From: Gimesia aquarii
GTDB taxonomy: Bacteria; Planctomycetota; Planctomycetia; Planctomycetales; Planctomycetaceae
DNA length: 64,000 nucleotides
NCBI RefSeq assembly: GCF_007748175.1
Contig: NZ_CP037422.1
Location: forward strand, 496,001 to 560,000
Reading direction: 5' to 3'
Shown here one piece after another: positions 41,429-50,879 of the stretch. The notes beneath the pieces are model-generated. The model was not told the DNA's origin. It worked only from the letters and a program-made list of their open reading frames with translations, and did not search any database. Position numbers and translations under genes: made by a program. Within the stretch, counting starts at the first letter, position 1, and the number at the start of each line of letters is the position of its first letter.

Positions 41429-43165
41429 TTAAATTCCAGGTATTTCGACCCGTTCTACTTGGGTAATTCGTCGTAATTTTTTCAGTGCGCGAGACTCTAA
41501 CTGTCTGATTCTCTCTTTTGTTACACCAAAACGATTTCCAACTTGCTCAAGCGTCTGGGGTTCATTTCGAGCGTTCAAGCCATAGCGATAGATCAGAATG
41601 TCCTTTTCGCGGCCATCGAGCTGGTCCAAAATACTCATAATCACTGCATGTTGCTTCTGGTTAATCAGCTCTTCTCGATACTGACTTTCCCTTTCGTCTG
41701 TTGATTGGAAAAAGAGCTCGTCATTACCCGTTCGGAAACGGTCCAGTACCTTGTATTCGGCTGGAATCGAACGTGCATAATTTTTCATAATCGCCCAACT
41801 TGCGTAAGTCGAGAATTTGTTTCCTTTCGTATAATCGAATTTCTCGATGGCACGAATCAGGGACATATTGCCATCGCTGACCATTTCGAAGAAGTTTCCT
41901 CCAGGCCTGATGTGTCGTTTCGCAATGGACACCACCAAACGGAGGTTGCTGCGAATTAAAAAGTTTTTCACATCGGTGCTCTCATCCAGGAGCTTTTCGA
42001 TCTGGTCCATATCGCGTGCTTTAGGTCGATTCGGATCCAGGTTTTCCTGAATATGAAACGCTTTGTACTTAAGATAGTTCAGTTTTCTGAAGTAGTAAGC
42101 CTCTTCTTCCCTTGTCAAAAGAGGAATGGAATACAAGCTCGCCAGATAAGGAGGCAATCCCGGTGGAGTACGAACTTTCTGGCTATCTTTATCGACTTCA
42201 GGAGGTGGTCCCAAAATCAATTTATCGGCATCGGGTAGCTCAAATTCATCGCTGAACATGTAGTCGATTGTTTGCGCATGCAAACGTACCGCACGCGCTT
42301 CCGAGATAATTCGGTAAATGCTTGCCTTGGTTCTGCAATAACGGCGTGCCAACTTTTCAACGGCGATACCACGTCGAAAATTGTTGTAGATATCGCGTTT
42401 TTGTTGATCAGTAATTTTTTCAGGAGCATTAGGAAAAATAGCCAATTCAGGATTCTCCCGATCAAAGTTTTTCAAAGTGTAACGAATGGTCTCAGGTGAG
42501 CGATCCATGTGCCGTGCAATACGTCGACTGACCTCCGCGGGACACCCACCATAACGGGCCAAGCGTCGTGCGCGGCGTAAAATTTCTTCACGATCCTCAT
42601 CACTCAACTGACTGAAATTCATGCTGCGTGTAATGTGCCCTCGGTTCTTTTCTAAAAAGCGGTCTACGGATGACTTGAGAAAACCAACCCGTTTACGCCC
42701 ATTGAATCGAAACCGACGACTCACCAAACCTTTGTCTCTCCACCGATCTACTGTCTTTGTGGAGATGTTGAATTGTTTGCTGAGGTCCTGGACCGTCAGC
42801 ACTTCTTCCTGCTCGTCTTCCACATCAATCTCAGCACTGTCAGAAAGATCCTCAATGAAACAGCGCAAATCGTGGAATACATCCTTGCCAGAAATCACCA
42901 GGTCAGGATAAATCTCGGAGCGATATGTGGTAATCTCCTTACAGATTTCAGGGTAAGCATAATCCTGAGTCTGTTCGATATTTGCTAAAAACTCCTCAGC
43001 GCGGGAAATCTGCTCCAGTTTCACATCTCTGGGGGCGTATTTCACCTGCTGTTCTGCCAACTGCTTGATTGCCGGATTGTGATACCTTGAGCTGATCATG
43101 TTTCCCACCCTAAAATTTTGACTTTTCTCAGTAACCAACGTGTCCTTCACGTGACTCATCACCAA
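41429..43165 (-). CDS. Sigma-70 family factor with N-terminal HTH array
   Basis: This 578-residue sigma-70-family protein has an unusual front half. Region 1.2-like sequence lies at about 335-370 (PPYLASLYSIPLLTREEEAY). Region 2 lies at 398-468 (NLRLVVSIAKRHIRPGGNF, then DGNMSLIRAIEKFDYTKGNK, FSTYASWAIMKNYARSIP). Region 4 lies at 508-567 (LDGREKDILIYRYGL, EQVGNRFGVTKERIRQLESRALKKLR). A normal region 3 between 470 and 505 is not evident. Before these come three putative helix-turn-helix parts: 122-175, a MerR/excisionase-like one (LTVQDLSKQFNISTKTVDRW); 195-233 (EVSRRIARHMDRSPETIRY); and 255-292 (VEKLARRYCRTKASIYRII). The region 2.4 segment departs from the housekeeping WWIRQAI pattern, so promoter preference may differ. 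It is probably monocistronic. It is not RpoD by length or order; its target genes are unknown. Confidence 0.88.
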   Translation of the reverse strand: MVMSHVKDTLVTEKSQNFRVGNMISSRYHNPAIKQLAEQQVKYAPRDVKLEQISRAEEFLANIEQTQDYAYPEICKEITTYRSEIYPDLVISGKDVFHDLRCFIEDLSDSAEIDVEDEQEEVLTVQDLSKQFNISTKTVDRWRDKGLVSRRFRFNGRKRVGFLKSSVDRFLEKNRGHITRSMNFSQLSDEDREEILRRARRLARYGGCPAEVSRRIARHMDRSPETIRYTLKNFDRENPELAIFPNAPEKITDQQKRDIYNNFRRGIAVEKLARRYCRTKASIYRIISEARAVRLHAQTIDYMFSDEFELPDADKLILGPPPEVDKDSQKVRTPPGLPPYLASLYSIPLLTREEEAYYFRKLNYLKYKAFHIQENLDPNRPKARDMDQIEKLLDESTDVKNFLIRSNLRLVVSIAKRHIRPGGNFFEMVSDGNMSLIRAIEKFDYTKGNKFSTYASWAIMKNYARSIPAEYKVLDRFRTGNDELFFQSTDERESQYREELINQKQHAVIMSILDQLDGREKDILIYRYGLNARNEPQTLEQVGNRFGVTKERIRQLESRALKKLRRITQVERVEIPGI

Positions 43166-43903
43166 GCTCTGTCATTCACTACGTATAAATTAGACGAATT
43201 CGATAGGAAAAAGTTCACACGTAAATAATTTTAGTCAAACAACTCTCAAATCCACGAAAATATTGATTTCTGCAGGGTAAATTCGAATAGGTTAAAAGTC
43301 ATAAAATGTTACTATTATTGAGTATAATTCAATGATGGTTGAAAAGCTGTCTAATGACTTTGCTTTATATAAACCCGGAACTTTCTCAGTGATTCGATAA
43401 AAAGTGGCAACTCTTGAAATAAAACTTTGTGAAACATCTCACAATTAGAACTCTAGTCATTCAATGCTGCTTTTTAAGTATACACATGGAACTATACTTT
43501 AGTCAATTAAAAATATACATTTATACCCATTTTTGTTAATGGTCCGGTCAATGATATATCCTTTCATTTTAGGACTTTTCTCGTGATGGAATGTATATGA
43601 ATGGATAAAAAACTTAAGTTGTCTTTCATTGAATCCATCAAAGCCTATTTACCTTTAATTTGAGTCAGATAACATGAATAGATGAATGTGTATTTCTACT
43701 GGGAGTGTTGAGAGTCCATTCAGCGAAAACACGCTCTTCTTTGATCTATGATTTGTGACTCATCTGTCTATTTTTAAACGTAATCATCAACGAGCGACTA
43801 CATTCAGTGGTGCTTTCTATCTATCTGTAAATCGTGAAAATGTTTGGTTGATTCCATTCTGATGCCAAGCATCGTAGATTCTCATTCGGGAGCGGGTTGC
43901 ATT
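43166..43903. other. AT-rich divergent intergenic region
   Basis: About 740 AT-rich bp separate the sigma factor gene and the DUF1549 gene. Promoters for both must lie here. Two GGAAC boxes (near 43377 and 43485) resemble -35 elements of ECF sigma factors but have no clear partner. No hairpin terminator, RNA gene or repeat array was found. Confidence 0.45.
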
Positions 43904-45523
43904 ATGTTAAAACGTGGTCAATTTCATTATCACTGTTCCCACTTATTGATCCTGTTTATTACCCTGATTTGTCTAATTCTTGTTCCCATTTCCCTGGAAG
44001 CAGCTCAGAAAAAAAAGGGAAAGAATAAAACTCCTGCGCTCAATCTGCCCCCCCTGAAAACTCAGGAGCAAAAGATGCAACTCTTGGGATATATCAGGCA
44101 AACCATGCCTACACACAGGATCGGACGCAGAATCAGCTTTAGTTCTGACGATTTGGATAAAGCTCTGGAGTTGGAATTAGGACAAAACACACAACGTTTC
44201 GCGAAGCAAATCGATGACGAAACTTTTGTGCGACGAGTCTACCTTGACTTGACTGGGAATCTACCAACTCCGGAAACGATTAAAACATTTATTTCCAGTC
44301 GCAGCTCAAATAAACGATCGAATCTGATAGACGAGTTACTGGAGACGGAAGCCTATGCTCGTAAGTGGGCTCGCTATTGGACGTCCGTTATTTTTTATGA
44401 CAGCGAAGCGAACAAAAACCGAATCAGTCCCAAAGCTTTGGAAGACTGGCTGGCAGAACAATTCAACAAAGGCGCTCCCTGGGATTACATTACCGTCATG
44501 TTGATTTCGGCGACACCTAAGCGTAATAAAAAAGTCCGAAATGATTATGGTCAAAAATATGGTCCTAATAATTTTGTCTTAGCTTGCGAAAATAAGTCGA
44601 CAGAACTGGCATCACAGACGGCTCGGATATTTATGGGAATCAGCATCAAATGCGCTGAGTGTCATGACCATCCTTTCGATAACTGGAAACGGGAACAATT
44701 TCATGAGCTGGCCGCGTTTTTCCATCCCTATACTTACAAAATGCCTGATAAAGATGATCCAACAGTCAAAACAGTTGTTAAACCTCGATTTCTATTGGGG
44801 GAAAAACCATATGAAAAAATGAAATCAGACGCACGGCGTGTCTCGATTGCCGCTTATTTGGCATACAATCCCAAGAATTACTGGTTTGCCCGCGCGTATG
44901 TCAACAGGATCTGGAGCGAACTGATCGGCGATGGTTTTTACGATGTTGACAGCCTTGGACCGGACAGTGATGTCATTCACAAGCCGGTAGTCAATCGCAT
45001 TGCTGCCAATTTCAGATACAAAGATTTTGATCCCAAGTGGCTCTTTCGATTGATCATGAACTCCAAAGTTTATCAACGCGAGATGCAGACGATTTCTTCT
45101 CAGTCTGAGCTGTTTACCTCAGTCAGACCTTCCCGCTTACGGCCAGATGTTGTGGCCGCCTCGGTAAAAAAGCTGGTCGGAGAAGATAAAAAACTACATA
45201 AGGAAATCATGCAGGTATTTGACATGAACCCCTCCTTGCCCCAGGGGGCGCTGGAAGGATCGATTCAGCAGGCGTTAATGATGATGAATCATACGACCCT
45301 GCAATCGAAGCTCTCTCAAAGTGAACTTAAAAAACAACTAATGAAGCTTTCTGACCAGGAATTGGTGGATGCACTTTATCTAAACGTACTTGCCCGACAT
45401 GCGACAACAGAGGAAGTTGAGAGGAATTTAAGTTATCTGAAAGAGTCTCAGAGTCGTGCCGAGGCTGTAGATGATCTGATTTGGGTACTCGTCAATTCGA
45501 CAGAATTTCGCACTAAACGATAG
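43904..45523 (+). CDS. DUF1549/DUF1553 domain protein
   Basis: This 539-residue secreted protein belongs to a family expanded in planctomycetes. A signal peptide spans about 1-33 (LLILFITLICLILVPISLEA). DUF1549 follows (RRVYLDLTGNLPTPETI, YARKWARYWTSVIFYD), ending with CAECHDHPFDNW, where Cys250, Cys253 and His254 form a CxxCH haem-type motif. DUF1553 covers the second half (NYWFARAYVNRIWSELIGDGF, LFRLIMNSKVYQRE). Many relatives have an extra N-terminal cytochrome-c-like domain, absent here. The ATG after GGGAGCG and before the signal was chosen; two codons upstream in frame (TTG, ATG) are possible. It is paired with a DUF1501 gene, a very common pairing. Biochemical function is unknown. Confidence 0.88.
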   Translation: MLKRGQFHYHCSHLLILFITLICLILVPISLEAAQKKKGKNKTPALNLPPLKTQEQKMQLLGYIRQTMPTHRIGRRISFSSDDLDKALELELGQNTQRFAKQIDDETFVRRVYLDLTGNLPTPETIKTFISSRSSNKRSNLIDELLETEAYARKWARYWTSVIFYDSEANKNRISPKALEDWLAEQFNKGAPWDYITVMLISATPKRNKKVRNDYGQKYGPNNFVLACENKSTELASQTARIFMGISIKCAECHDHPFDNWKREQFHELAAFFHPYTYKMPDKDDPTVKTVVKPRFLLGEKPYEKMKSDARRVSIAAYLAYNPKNYWFARAYVNRIWSELIGDGFYDVDSLGPDSDVIHKPVVNRIAANFRYKDFDPKWLFRLIMNSKVYQREMQTISSQSELFTSVRPSRLRPDVVAASVKKLVGEDKKLHKEIMQVFDMNPSLPQGALEGSIQQALMMMNHTTLQSKLSQSELKKQLMKLSDQELVDALYLNVLARHATTEEVERNLSYLKESQSRAEAVDDLIWVLVNSTEFRTKR

Positions 45524-45546
45524 TAATGAAATCGCAGGAAAATGAT

Positions 45547-46830
45547 ATGCACACAGATGCGCTCTTACATCTGAATCTAAATCGTCGAGGCAACGTTTCC
45601 AGAAGGAATTTTTTGCAGTCTGCCGCATTGGGGATCGCTGGTTCTTCGATCTTGACCCAGTTTCAGTTGAACGCCGCTGAATTGAAGAAAGAAGGCCGTT
45701 CCTGCATTTTGGTCTGGTTGGCGGGGGCACCCAGCCAAATGGAAACCTGGGATCCTAAGCCGGGAACACCCAATGGAGGCGAAACGAAAAAGATCAGTAC
45801 GCAAACTCCCGGAATCGAAATTGCACATTATTGGCCAAAAATCGCTTCTGTGATGAATGATATTGCGTTAGTCCGCTCTATGACGGGTAAAGAGGCAGCA
45901 CATGAACGGGGGACCTATCATCTGCATACCGGCCACCGCATGATGGGCATCGAGCGATTTCCACACTTCGGTTCTGTCGTCGCACAAGAGATTGGTGATC
46001 CGCAATCCGATATCCCCAATTTTGTCAGTATTGGCCAGACTTTAAGCTCAGGTTTTCTGGGAGTCCAGGTGGCACCATTTATTATTAATCGTCCGGGTCA
46101 GTTACCGGCTAATGTGTTCAATAACACGGCCGATTCCCGACAGAAACGCAGGCTGGCTCTGTTGAGCCAGCAGGAAAAAGATTTCGCGGATGCCGGTGCA
46201 GCGAGTCTCGTTAAAGAGCAGAGCAAGCTTTACCAGAAAGCCCATTCAATGATGAAGTCTCCCCGGCTGAAAGCGTTCAAGTTTGAAGGTGAACCCCAGG
46301 CGATGCAGGAAGCGTATGGTAAATCTCAACTGGGGCAAGGCTTGTTAGTCGCACGACGGCTTGTCGAAGTTGGTGTGCCATTTGTCGAAGTGCGGAGTGG
46401 TGGCTGGGACATGCATAATAGCGTCTTTAAAAATATGGAACGCCGCGCCCCAGACGTTGATCAGGGACTCTCACAACTTTTGATCGATTTAAAACAACGC
46501 GGCCTTCTCGAAAAAACCTTGGTGATTTGCATGGGCGAGTTTGGCAGAACTCCCAAGATCAACGCCCGCCCACCTGTTCCGGGACGCGATCATTGGGTCA
46601 GAAACTTCAACCTGTTGATGGCAGGTGCCGGAATTAAAGGGGGGCAAGCGATTGGAAAAACAGATGCCAACGGTCAGGAGATTGTTGACACCCCGGTCCA
46701 GGTCGATGATCTCTTCCGCTCAATGTGCAAAGCGATGCAAATTAACGCGGACATGGAACTGCATACGCCCATCGGCCGCCCTGTGAAACTCGTTGAGAGT
46801 GGCGAAGTCATCAAAGGCTTGTTTAGCTAA
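45547..46830 (+). CDS. DUF1501 domain protein, Tat-exported
   Basis: This protein of about 427 residues has a twin-arginine signal (VSRRNFLQSAALGIAGSSI) and the DUF1501 fold, related to the sulfatase/alkaline phosphatase superfamily. Features are CILVWLAGAPSQMETWDPKP, SMTGKEAAHERGTYHLHTGH, VCMGEFGRTPKIN-type sequence (here ICMGEFGRTPKIN) and GRDHWVRNFNLLMAGAG. The start follows AGGAAAATGAT; an ATG 21 bases earlier, 2 bp after the upstream stop, is also open. It is co-transcribed with the preceding DUF1549 gene. The family function is unproven. Confidence 0.88.
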   Translation: MHTDALLHLNLNRRGNVSRRNFLQSAALGIAGSSILTQFQLNAAELKKEGRSCILVWLAGAPSQMETWDPKPGTPNGGETKKISTQTPGIEIAHYWPKIASVMNDIALVRSMTGKEAAHERGTYHLHTGHRMMGIERFPHFGSVVAQEIGDPQSDIPNFVSIGQTLSSGFLGVQVAPFIINRPGQLPANVFNNTADSRQKRRLALLSQQEKDFADAGAASLVKEQSKLYQKAHSMMKSPRLKAFKFEGEPQAMQEAYGKSQLGQGLLVARRLVEVGVPFVEVRSGGWDMHNSVFKNMERRAPDVDQGLSQLLIDLKQRGLLEKTLVICMGEFGRTPKINARPPVPGRDHWVRNFNLLMAGAGIKGGQAIGKTDANGQEIVDTPVQVDDLFRSMCKAMQINADMELHTPIGRPVKLVESGEVIKGLFS

Positions 46831-46862
46831 CGTTTCCGGCTCGATTCCAATACATATCGGAA

Positions 46863-47282
46863 TCAGGACTTGAGATCAATCGCTAACTGGTTGTTACTCT
46901 CTTTTACGGTGACACTATAATCGCTGGATGTTTCGCTCATATATTTTGCCGGGATTCCTCTTAACGGTTGTCCATTGTCGGTCATAAAATAGATCTGGTA
47001 GTCTCCGGGCGCAATCGGTTCAGACAGAGTAAATTTCCCTTCTTTATCGAGTGCCGCCTGTCCGGCCATTCCAAATTGCATTGAATAGAAACCGACGTTT
47101 CCCCCGCTCACAGGTTTGCCGTTCAGAGTAACCGTACCCGATACCGTGGCGTTATCCGCAGGTTTTTCAGGAACGTCTAAGGTGGACTCACAACCGGTGA
47201 ATATTAAAGAGGCAACGAACGCAATCAACAAAGTGGATCTAAATGCAATAGAACGAATTCTACGAATTTTCAAGTGTAACAT
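46863..47282 (-). CDS. Small lipoprotein, carboxypeptidase-regulatory-like
   Basis: This 139-residue protein has a lipoprotein signal (STLLIAFVASLIFTGC). The mature part is one beta-sandwich domain beginning ATVSGTVTLNGKPVSGGNVGFY, followed by DKEGKFTLSEPIAPGDYQIYF. This is the pattern of the transthyretin-like/carboxypeptidase regulatory domain common in small planctomycete lipoproteins, which are often encoded next to DUF1559 genes, as here. The start is the ATG after AAGGATGATCCAGGT; a frame 38 codons longer was rejected because it would bury the signal peptide. Confidence 0.8.
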   Translation of the reverse strand: MLHLKIRRIRSIAFRSTLLIAFVASLIFTGCESTLDVPEKPADNATVSGTVTLNGKPVSGGNVGFYSMQFGMAGQAALDKEGKFTLSEPIAPGDYQIYFMTDNGQPLRGIPAKYMSETSSDYSVTVKESNNQLAIDLKS

Positions 47283-47426
47283 ACCTGGATCATCCTTCAG
47301 TATTACGTTTGAGAGAACAGAGGGGCGACTACTGGGAAGCTCGATTCGAGGCACGTAAAGCATCAAATCGACTTCCCTTTTGCCACCATTCAGCAAAAAA
47401 ATGAAAGCAGAAATGTGATTTATGGG

Positions 47427-48266
47427 TTAGGGAAATTCAACAACATTCCCATCTGCTTTATCACTCAGGTTTTGGTAGAGCTCAAAGTCCATGTTTTCAG
47501 AAAGAAAGTGAACCGAACCATCGGCGAACACAAAGTGAGCACCACCTACATGGTCACTACCAAAGTTCGCCGTGTTATCGTTAAAGTTCCTCGTTGGTGA
47601 TGTTTGGATGACCGTTTCGTTGATCCTGGTTTGCTGAGTATTGCGGGTTGCATGCCAGCCCCAACGATACTGAGGACTAACCAGAGTCGTGATTTCAACG
47701 GTTCGTTTTTCACCGGCGGCAAATGTATTAGAAGCGCCATCTGTTACATCGCGTAGTCGAGTATTGGAATCTCGATTAAACATACCTTTCCAGTTACTAT
47801 GAGAATTCGAGTTCGAGTGTCCCGTGCCTGAACTGAAAGCATAATCGCCGTAGGCAGTGGAAGAGCTATTCAGGCTGGAGCGGGGCTTGGAAGGGCAAAA
47901 GTATGCGATAACAGGGGTACTGTTTGCTTCTCTGTTGTTTGCGTGCGTTTGGGATAAACTGAAGTCCCACTTATTGTACAACGCCGACTGTTCCATAAAA
48001 GGCAAAATGAATGCAAAGCCACCGATATTACTCGCGGTAATACTTGCAGGTGGAAAAATCGTATGTGTTTCGTTGTAGTTGTGTAAAGCCAGACCAATTT
48101 GTTTCAGGTTGTTCTTACAGGAACTTCGGCGGGCTGCTTCCCGCGCCTGTTGAACGGCGGGTAATAAGAGCGCAATTAAAATCGCAATGATGGCGATTAC
48201 CACCAGGAGTTCAATCAGAGTAAAGCCTCTACGAATAGAGAACCATTTTGTTTGAGTCACGAGCAC
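47427..48266 (-). CDS. DUF1559 prepilin-like protein
   Basis: This 279-residue protein has a type IV prepilin-like N-terminus. A short basic leader ending in Gly is followed by [20 protein letters not shown], with Glu at position 5 of the mature part, a site for prepilin peptidase. The DUF1559 body has [24 protein letters not shown] after the helix and [18 protein letters not shown] near the C-terminus. The family is hugely expanded in planctomycetes and of unknown role, thought to form pseudopilin-like surface structures. The start is GTG after GAGGAG. It lies 144 bp upstream of the small lipoprotein gene and is probably expressed with it. Confidence 0.93.
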   Translation of the reverse strand: MLVTQTKWFSIRRGFTLIELLVVIAIIAILIALLLPAVQQAREAARRSSCKNNLKQIGLALHNYNETHTIFPPASITASNIGGFAFILPFMEQSALYNKWDFSLSQTHANNREANSTPVIAYFCPSKPRSSLNSSSTAYGDYAFSSGTGHSNSNSHSNWKGMFNRDSNTRLRDVTDGASNTFAAGEKRTVEITTLVSPQYRWGWHATRNTQQTRINETVIQTSPTRNFNDNTANFGSDHVGGAHFVFADGSVHFLSENMDFELYQNLSDKADGNVVEFP

Positions 48267-48754
48267 GTTGTTTTCTCCTCAAATATGAATAAGACACAAA
48301 AAACTTTTTCATATTTTACTAGCCACTCAATCTTTCGAATTCCGAGAACACGTATTTTTAATCAGGTTTTCCATCTAGGAAGAGTAGTCAATCTTTGTGA
48401 TGAAACAGCCGCTTCAATTCCGTGAGAGCATTTCGAAAAAAATGATATTTACAGTTTCGGTGGAGTTCGATTGAGCGGATTATTTATTCGCACGACCGTC
48501 ATAATCTGCAGGTCAGGAATGCCTGCTACGAAAAGTCACTAATGGTTCTGAGTCTTTTAGAATCCAAAGTCAGTACAAACCACTAGCAAGTGAGAAACCA
48601 GGCTTAATCAAAAACAAGGCTTAAAAACACTTGGCAGGCCTACTTCATTCAACGTATGATAAAGGCAAGTCCTGCTCTTGTGGTGGGACTGGTTATGTGG
48701 CTTTACTCTTTAATATGGTTGGGTTTACGTAAAACGAACCTTGTAGGCAGATTC
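48267..48754. other. Intergenic region between divergent genes
   Basis: About 490 bp lie between the divergent DUF1559 gene and the zinc-ribbon cluster. An open frame from 48656 runs into the next gene but reads as a hydrophobic stretch unlike its partner protein, so I treat it as leader. A weak GCAGG/CCTGC inverted repeat near 48512-48530 is too small to call. No RNA gene or repeat was found. Confidence 0.4.
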
Positions 48755-50845
48755 ATGGCGAGCATTGCAGTTCCTTGTCCCCAATGTAAAAAGAAGCTCA
48801 AACTTCGGGATGAAAGTTTACTCGGGAAGAAGGCCCGCTGTCCGAATTGTAAACATGCTTTCGTTTTGAAATTACCAACGGCCTCTTCAAATCATAAAGA
48901 ATCAGCGCCAGTACCAAATCAGGTTGAGCAAAAGGAAGCGATCACTACCGCCCCGCCCCGCCCTCAGGCTCCTTTGGAAAAACCTGTGCAACCAGAGTCT
49001 GTGGTAACTGATCAACAACAAGTACAAATCGAGCTGGCTCAACCCGCGAAGCCTGTTGTAGGAACGTCTGTCAAATGGGTTCCCGATGATCCGGCAGACA
49101 CTCTGCAACCAGTTAATCTCGCCCCCACTGTTAAACAACAAAATAGTGTACCCCCTCTTGATACATCGGCAAGTGCTGCTCCCTCCGTGGAACCAGCGGC
49201 TCCCGTCATTAATACCGGAATTACTGATTCTGGTGTTCCGAACATACAGTTGGAGTCAACAGGCCATGCGGGCGTTGAGCGTCTTCGTGAGTTACGTCGT
49301 AAAAACGCCAAACGCAGAAATGTTTCGATATTGATCGGGCTGGGGTTGGTCATTCTCATTGGTGTCGGGGGGTACTTTGCCTGGCCTCAAATAGAACAAT
49401 CTCTGACTGCGAAACCTGTCGCACCTCCGCCAAAGCCTGTACCACAGACACTGAAACCTGCAGTTGCTTTGACCAATCAAACACAGGAACAGATCCCAAG
49501 TCCGACTTCAGGAGAGCCGGTACGTTTACTCTATGTCCCCGCAGGGACACAGATCTTAATCCATTTACGGCCGGCAGAACTTTGGGAACAGGGCTCCCAG
49601 GGAGAAGAGTTTCGTGCTTGCCTGGGACCTGTTGGGGTCTGGGCTGAGCAAAAAATCAAAGAAATTTGTCTCAAAGAAGCTCCTCAGATTAGTGAAGTCA
49701 CTTTTTGCTTGATTTTAGGAACGCCGGGCGCGCCACCAGAGTATGCGGCCGTTGTTCGTCTAGTCGAACCAATGAAACGCTCAGAACTGATTGCTCAATT
49801 TGATGGCCAACGTTTGGACGATTATAGTTTTCCTGTTTATGCTGGTGACAAACATTCTTATATGATCGTCGACGATAAGACCTATGTCATCGGTCCGCCC
49901 GGAGAAATCAGCGCGGTCGAGATGGCGGAATCGCGCGAGTACGATAGCAGTACTACACCTGGAATCGAATCGATCCTGAAGCAGACCGACCGGGATCGTC
50001 ACTTCACAGTCGTATTTGATCCCGATGAAGTACGTCGCCAACAAGACGTTTTATTTCCCGAAAGTGTTCATCCTTTTTTGAACGAGTTGTTGGATTGGAT
50101 TGGCGAGGATGTCGAAACAATTGCCTGGAGTATGCATCTGGGACCAAAAGAATATTATTCGGAATTTACATTCCGGAACACAACCATGATTCGTCCTGGC
50201 AAGTTGGCAACGAACTTAAAAGATCGTTTCAATCAGCTTCCACACGATATGCTGGCAGGTGTTGAAAAGATGAACCCGGGAACCGTAGGCAGCCGGAAAG
50301 TCATCGGTCGATTTCCTGCGATGCTGAAAGCTTTGAGCTTAGCGACACAGCAGCAGTCCGGAGAACGTTATGCCCAGCTGATTAGCAACTTACCGGAACG
50401 AGCAGCCCCGAATCTGGCGTTAGCCAGTTTGCTTACCTGGGATGAATCGACGCGCACTGATTTCTCCCAAAAAGCGAAACCCAAGCCCACAGCAGGGCCG
50501 AAATTACCAGACTTGATTGTTGATCGGTTGAAGCAAAAAATCGAAATTGATTTTCGTCGTACTCCGCTACAGGAAGCATTTGCGTATATCGCTGAAGAAA
50601 CGAAAACAAATATTGTTCTGAATGGAGATGCATTGAAGCTGGTCGGATATACAAAAAATATGCCACAGACCATGAATTTGGGAATGGTATCCGGCTTGGA
50701 TGCGATACAGGCAATCTTCAATGTGAAAGATCAGGATCAATTGTGTCTCATCATTGATGAAAAGAACAAGACAGCTTCCATTACCAGCAAACCTTTCGCG
50801 AAGCAAAATAATTTAACACCGTTTGTGTTTCCACCTAAAAAGTAA
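48755..50845 (+). CDS. Zinc-ribbon / membrane helix / STN-like protein
   Basis: This 696-residue protein has four visible parts. An N-terminal zinc ribbon has Cys8, Cys11, Cys29 and Cys32 (CPQC...CPNC). A Pro/Gln/Val-rich linker runs to about 180. One membrane helix lies at about 191-209 (ILIGLGLVILIGVGGYF). After that comes a large outer-face region of unknown fold (250-560), then a C-terminal segment (590-690: IDFRRTPLQEAFAYIAEETK, NIVLN, LDAIQAIF, LCLIIDEKNKTASI) with the layout of the short N-terminal domain of secretins and TonB receptors. The start is supported by the exact match of cysteine positions with the next protein; an ATG 33 codons upstream is less likely. It is the first gene of a six-gene plus-strand cluster. 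Function is unknown. Confidence 0.75.
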   Translation: MASIAVPCPQCKKKLKLRDESLLGKKARCPNCKHAFVLKLPTASSNHKESAPVPNQVEQKEAITTAPPRPQAPLEKPVQPESVVTDQQQVQIELAQPAKPVVGTSVKWVPDDPADTLQPVNLAPTVKQQNSVPPLDTSASAAPSVEPAAPVINTGITDSGVPNIQLESTGHAGVERLRELRRKNAKRRNVSILIGLGLVILIGVGGYFAWPQIEQSLTAKPVAPPPKPVPQTLKPAVALTNQTQEQIPSPTSGEPVRLLYVPAGTQILIHLRPAELWEQGSQGEEFRACLGPVGVWAEQKIKEICLKEAPQISEVTFCLILGTPGAPPEYAAVVRLVEPMKRSELIAQFDGQRLDDYSFPVYAGDKHSYMIVDDKTYVIGPPGEISAVEMAESREYDSSTTPGIESILKQTDRDRHFTVVFDPDEVRRQQDVLFPESVHPFLNELLDWIGEDVETIAWSMHLGPKEYYSEFTFRNTTMIRPGKLATNLKDRFNQLPHDMLAGVEKMNPGTVGSRKVIGRFPAMLKALSLATQQQSGERYAQLISNLPERAAPNLALASLLTWDESTRTDFSQKAKPKPTAGPKLPDLIVDRLKQKIEIDFRRTPLQEAFAYIAEETKTNIVLNGDALKLVGYTKNMPQTMNLGMVSGLDAIQAIFNVKDQDQLCLIIDEKNKTASITSKPFAKQNNLTPFVFPPKK

Positions 50846-50879
50846 AGACCATTCGGATTGAATCCAAGGGTGATCACTG

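Noticed and set aside
48656-48754. 33-codon hydrophobic extension of the large zinc-ribbon protein
   Set aside because: The internal start puts the cysteines at exactly the same residues as in the downstream partner; the extension has no counterpart.
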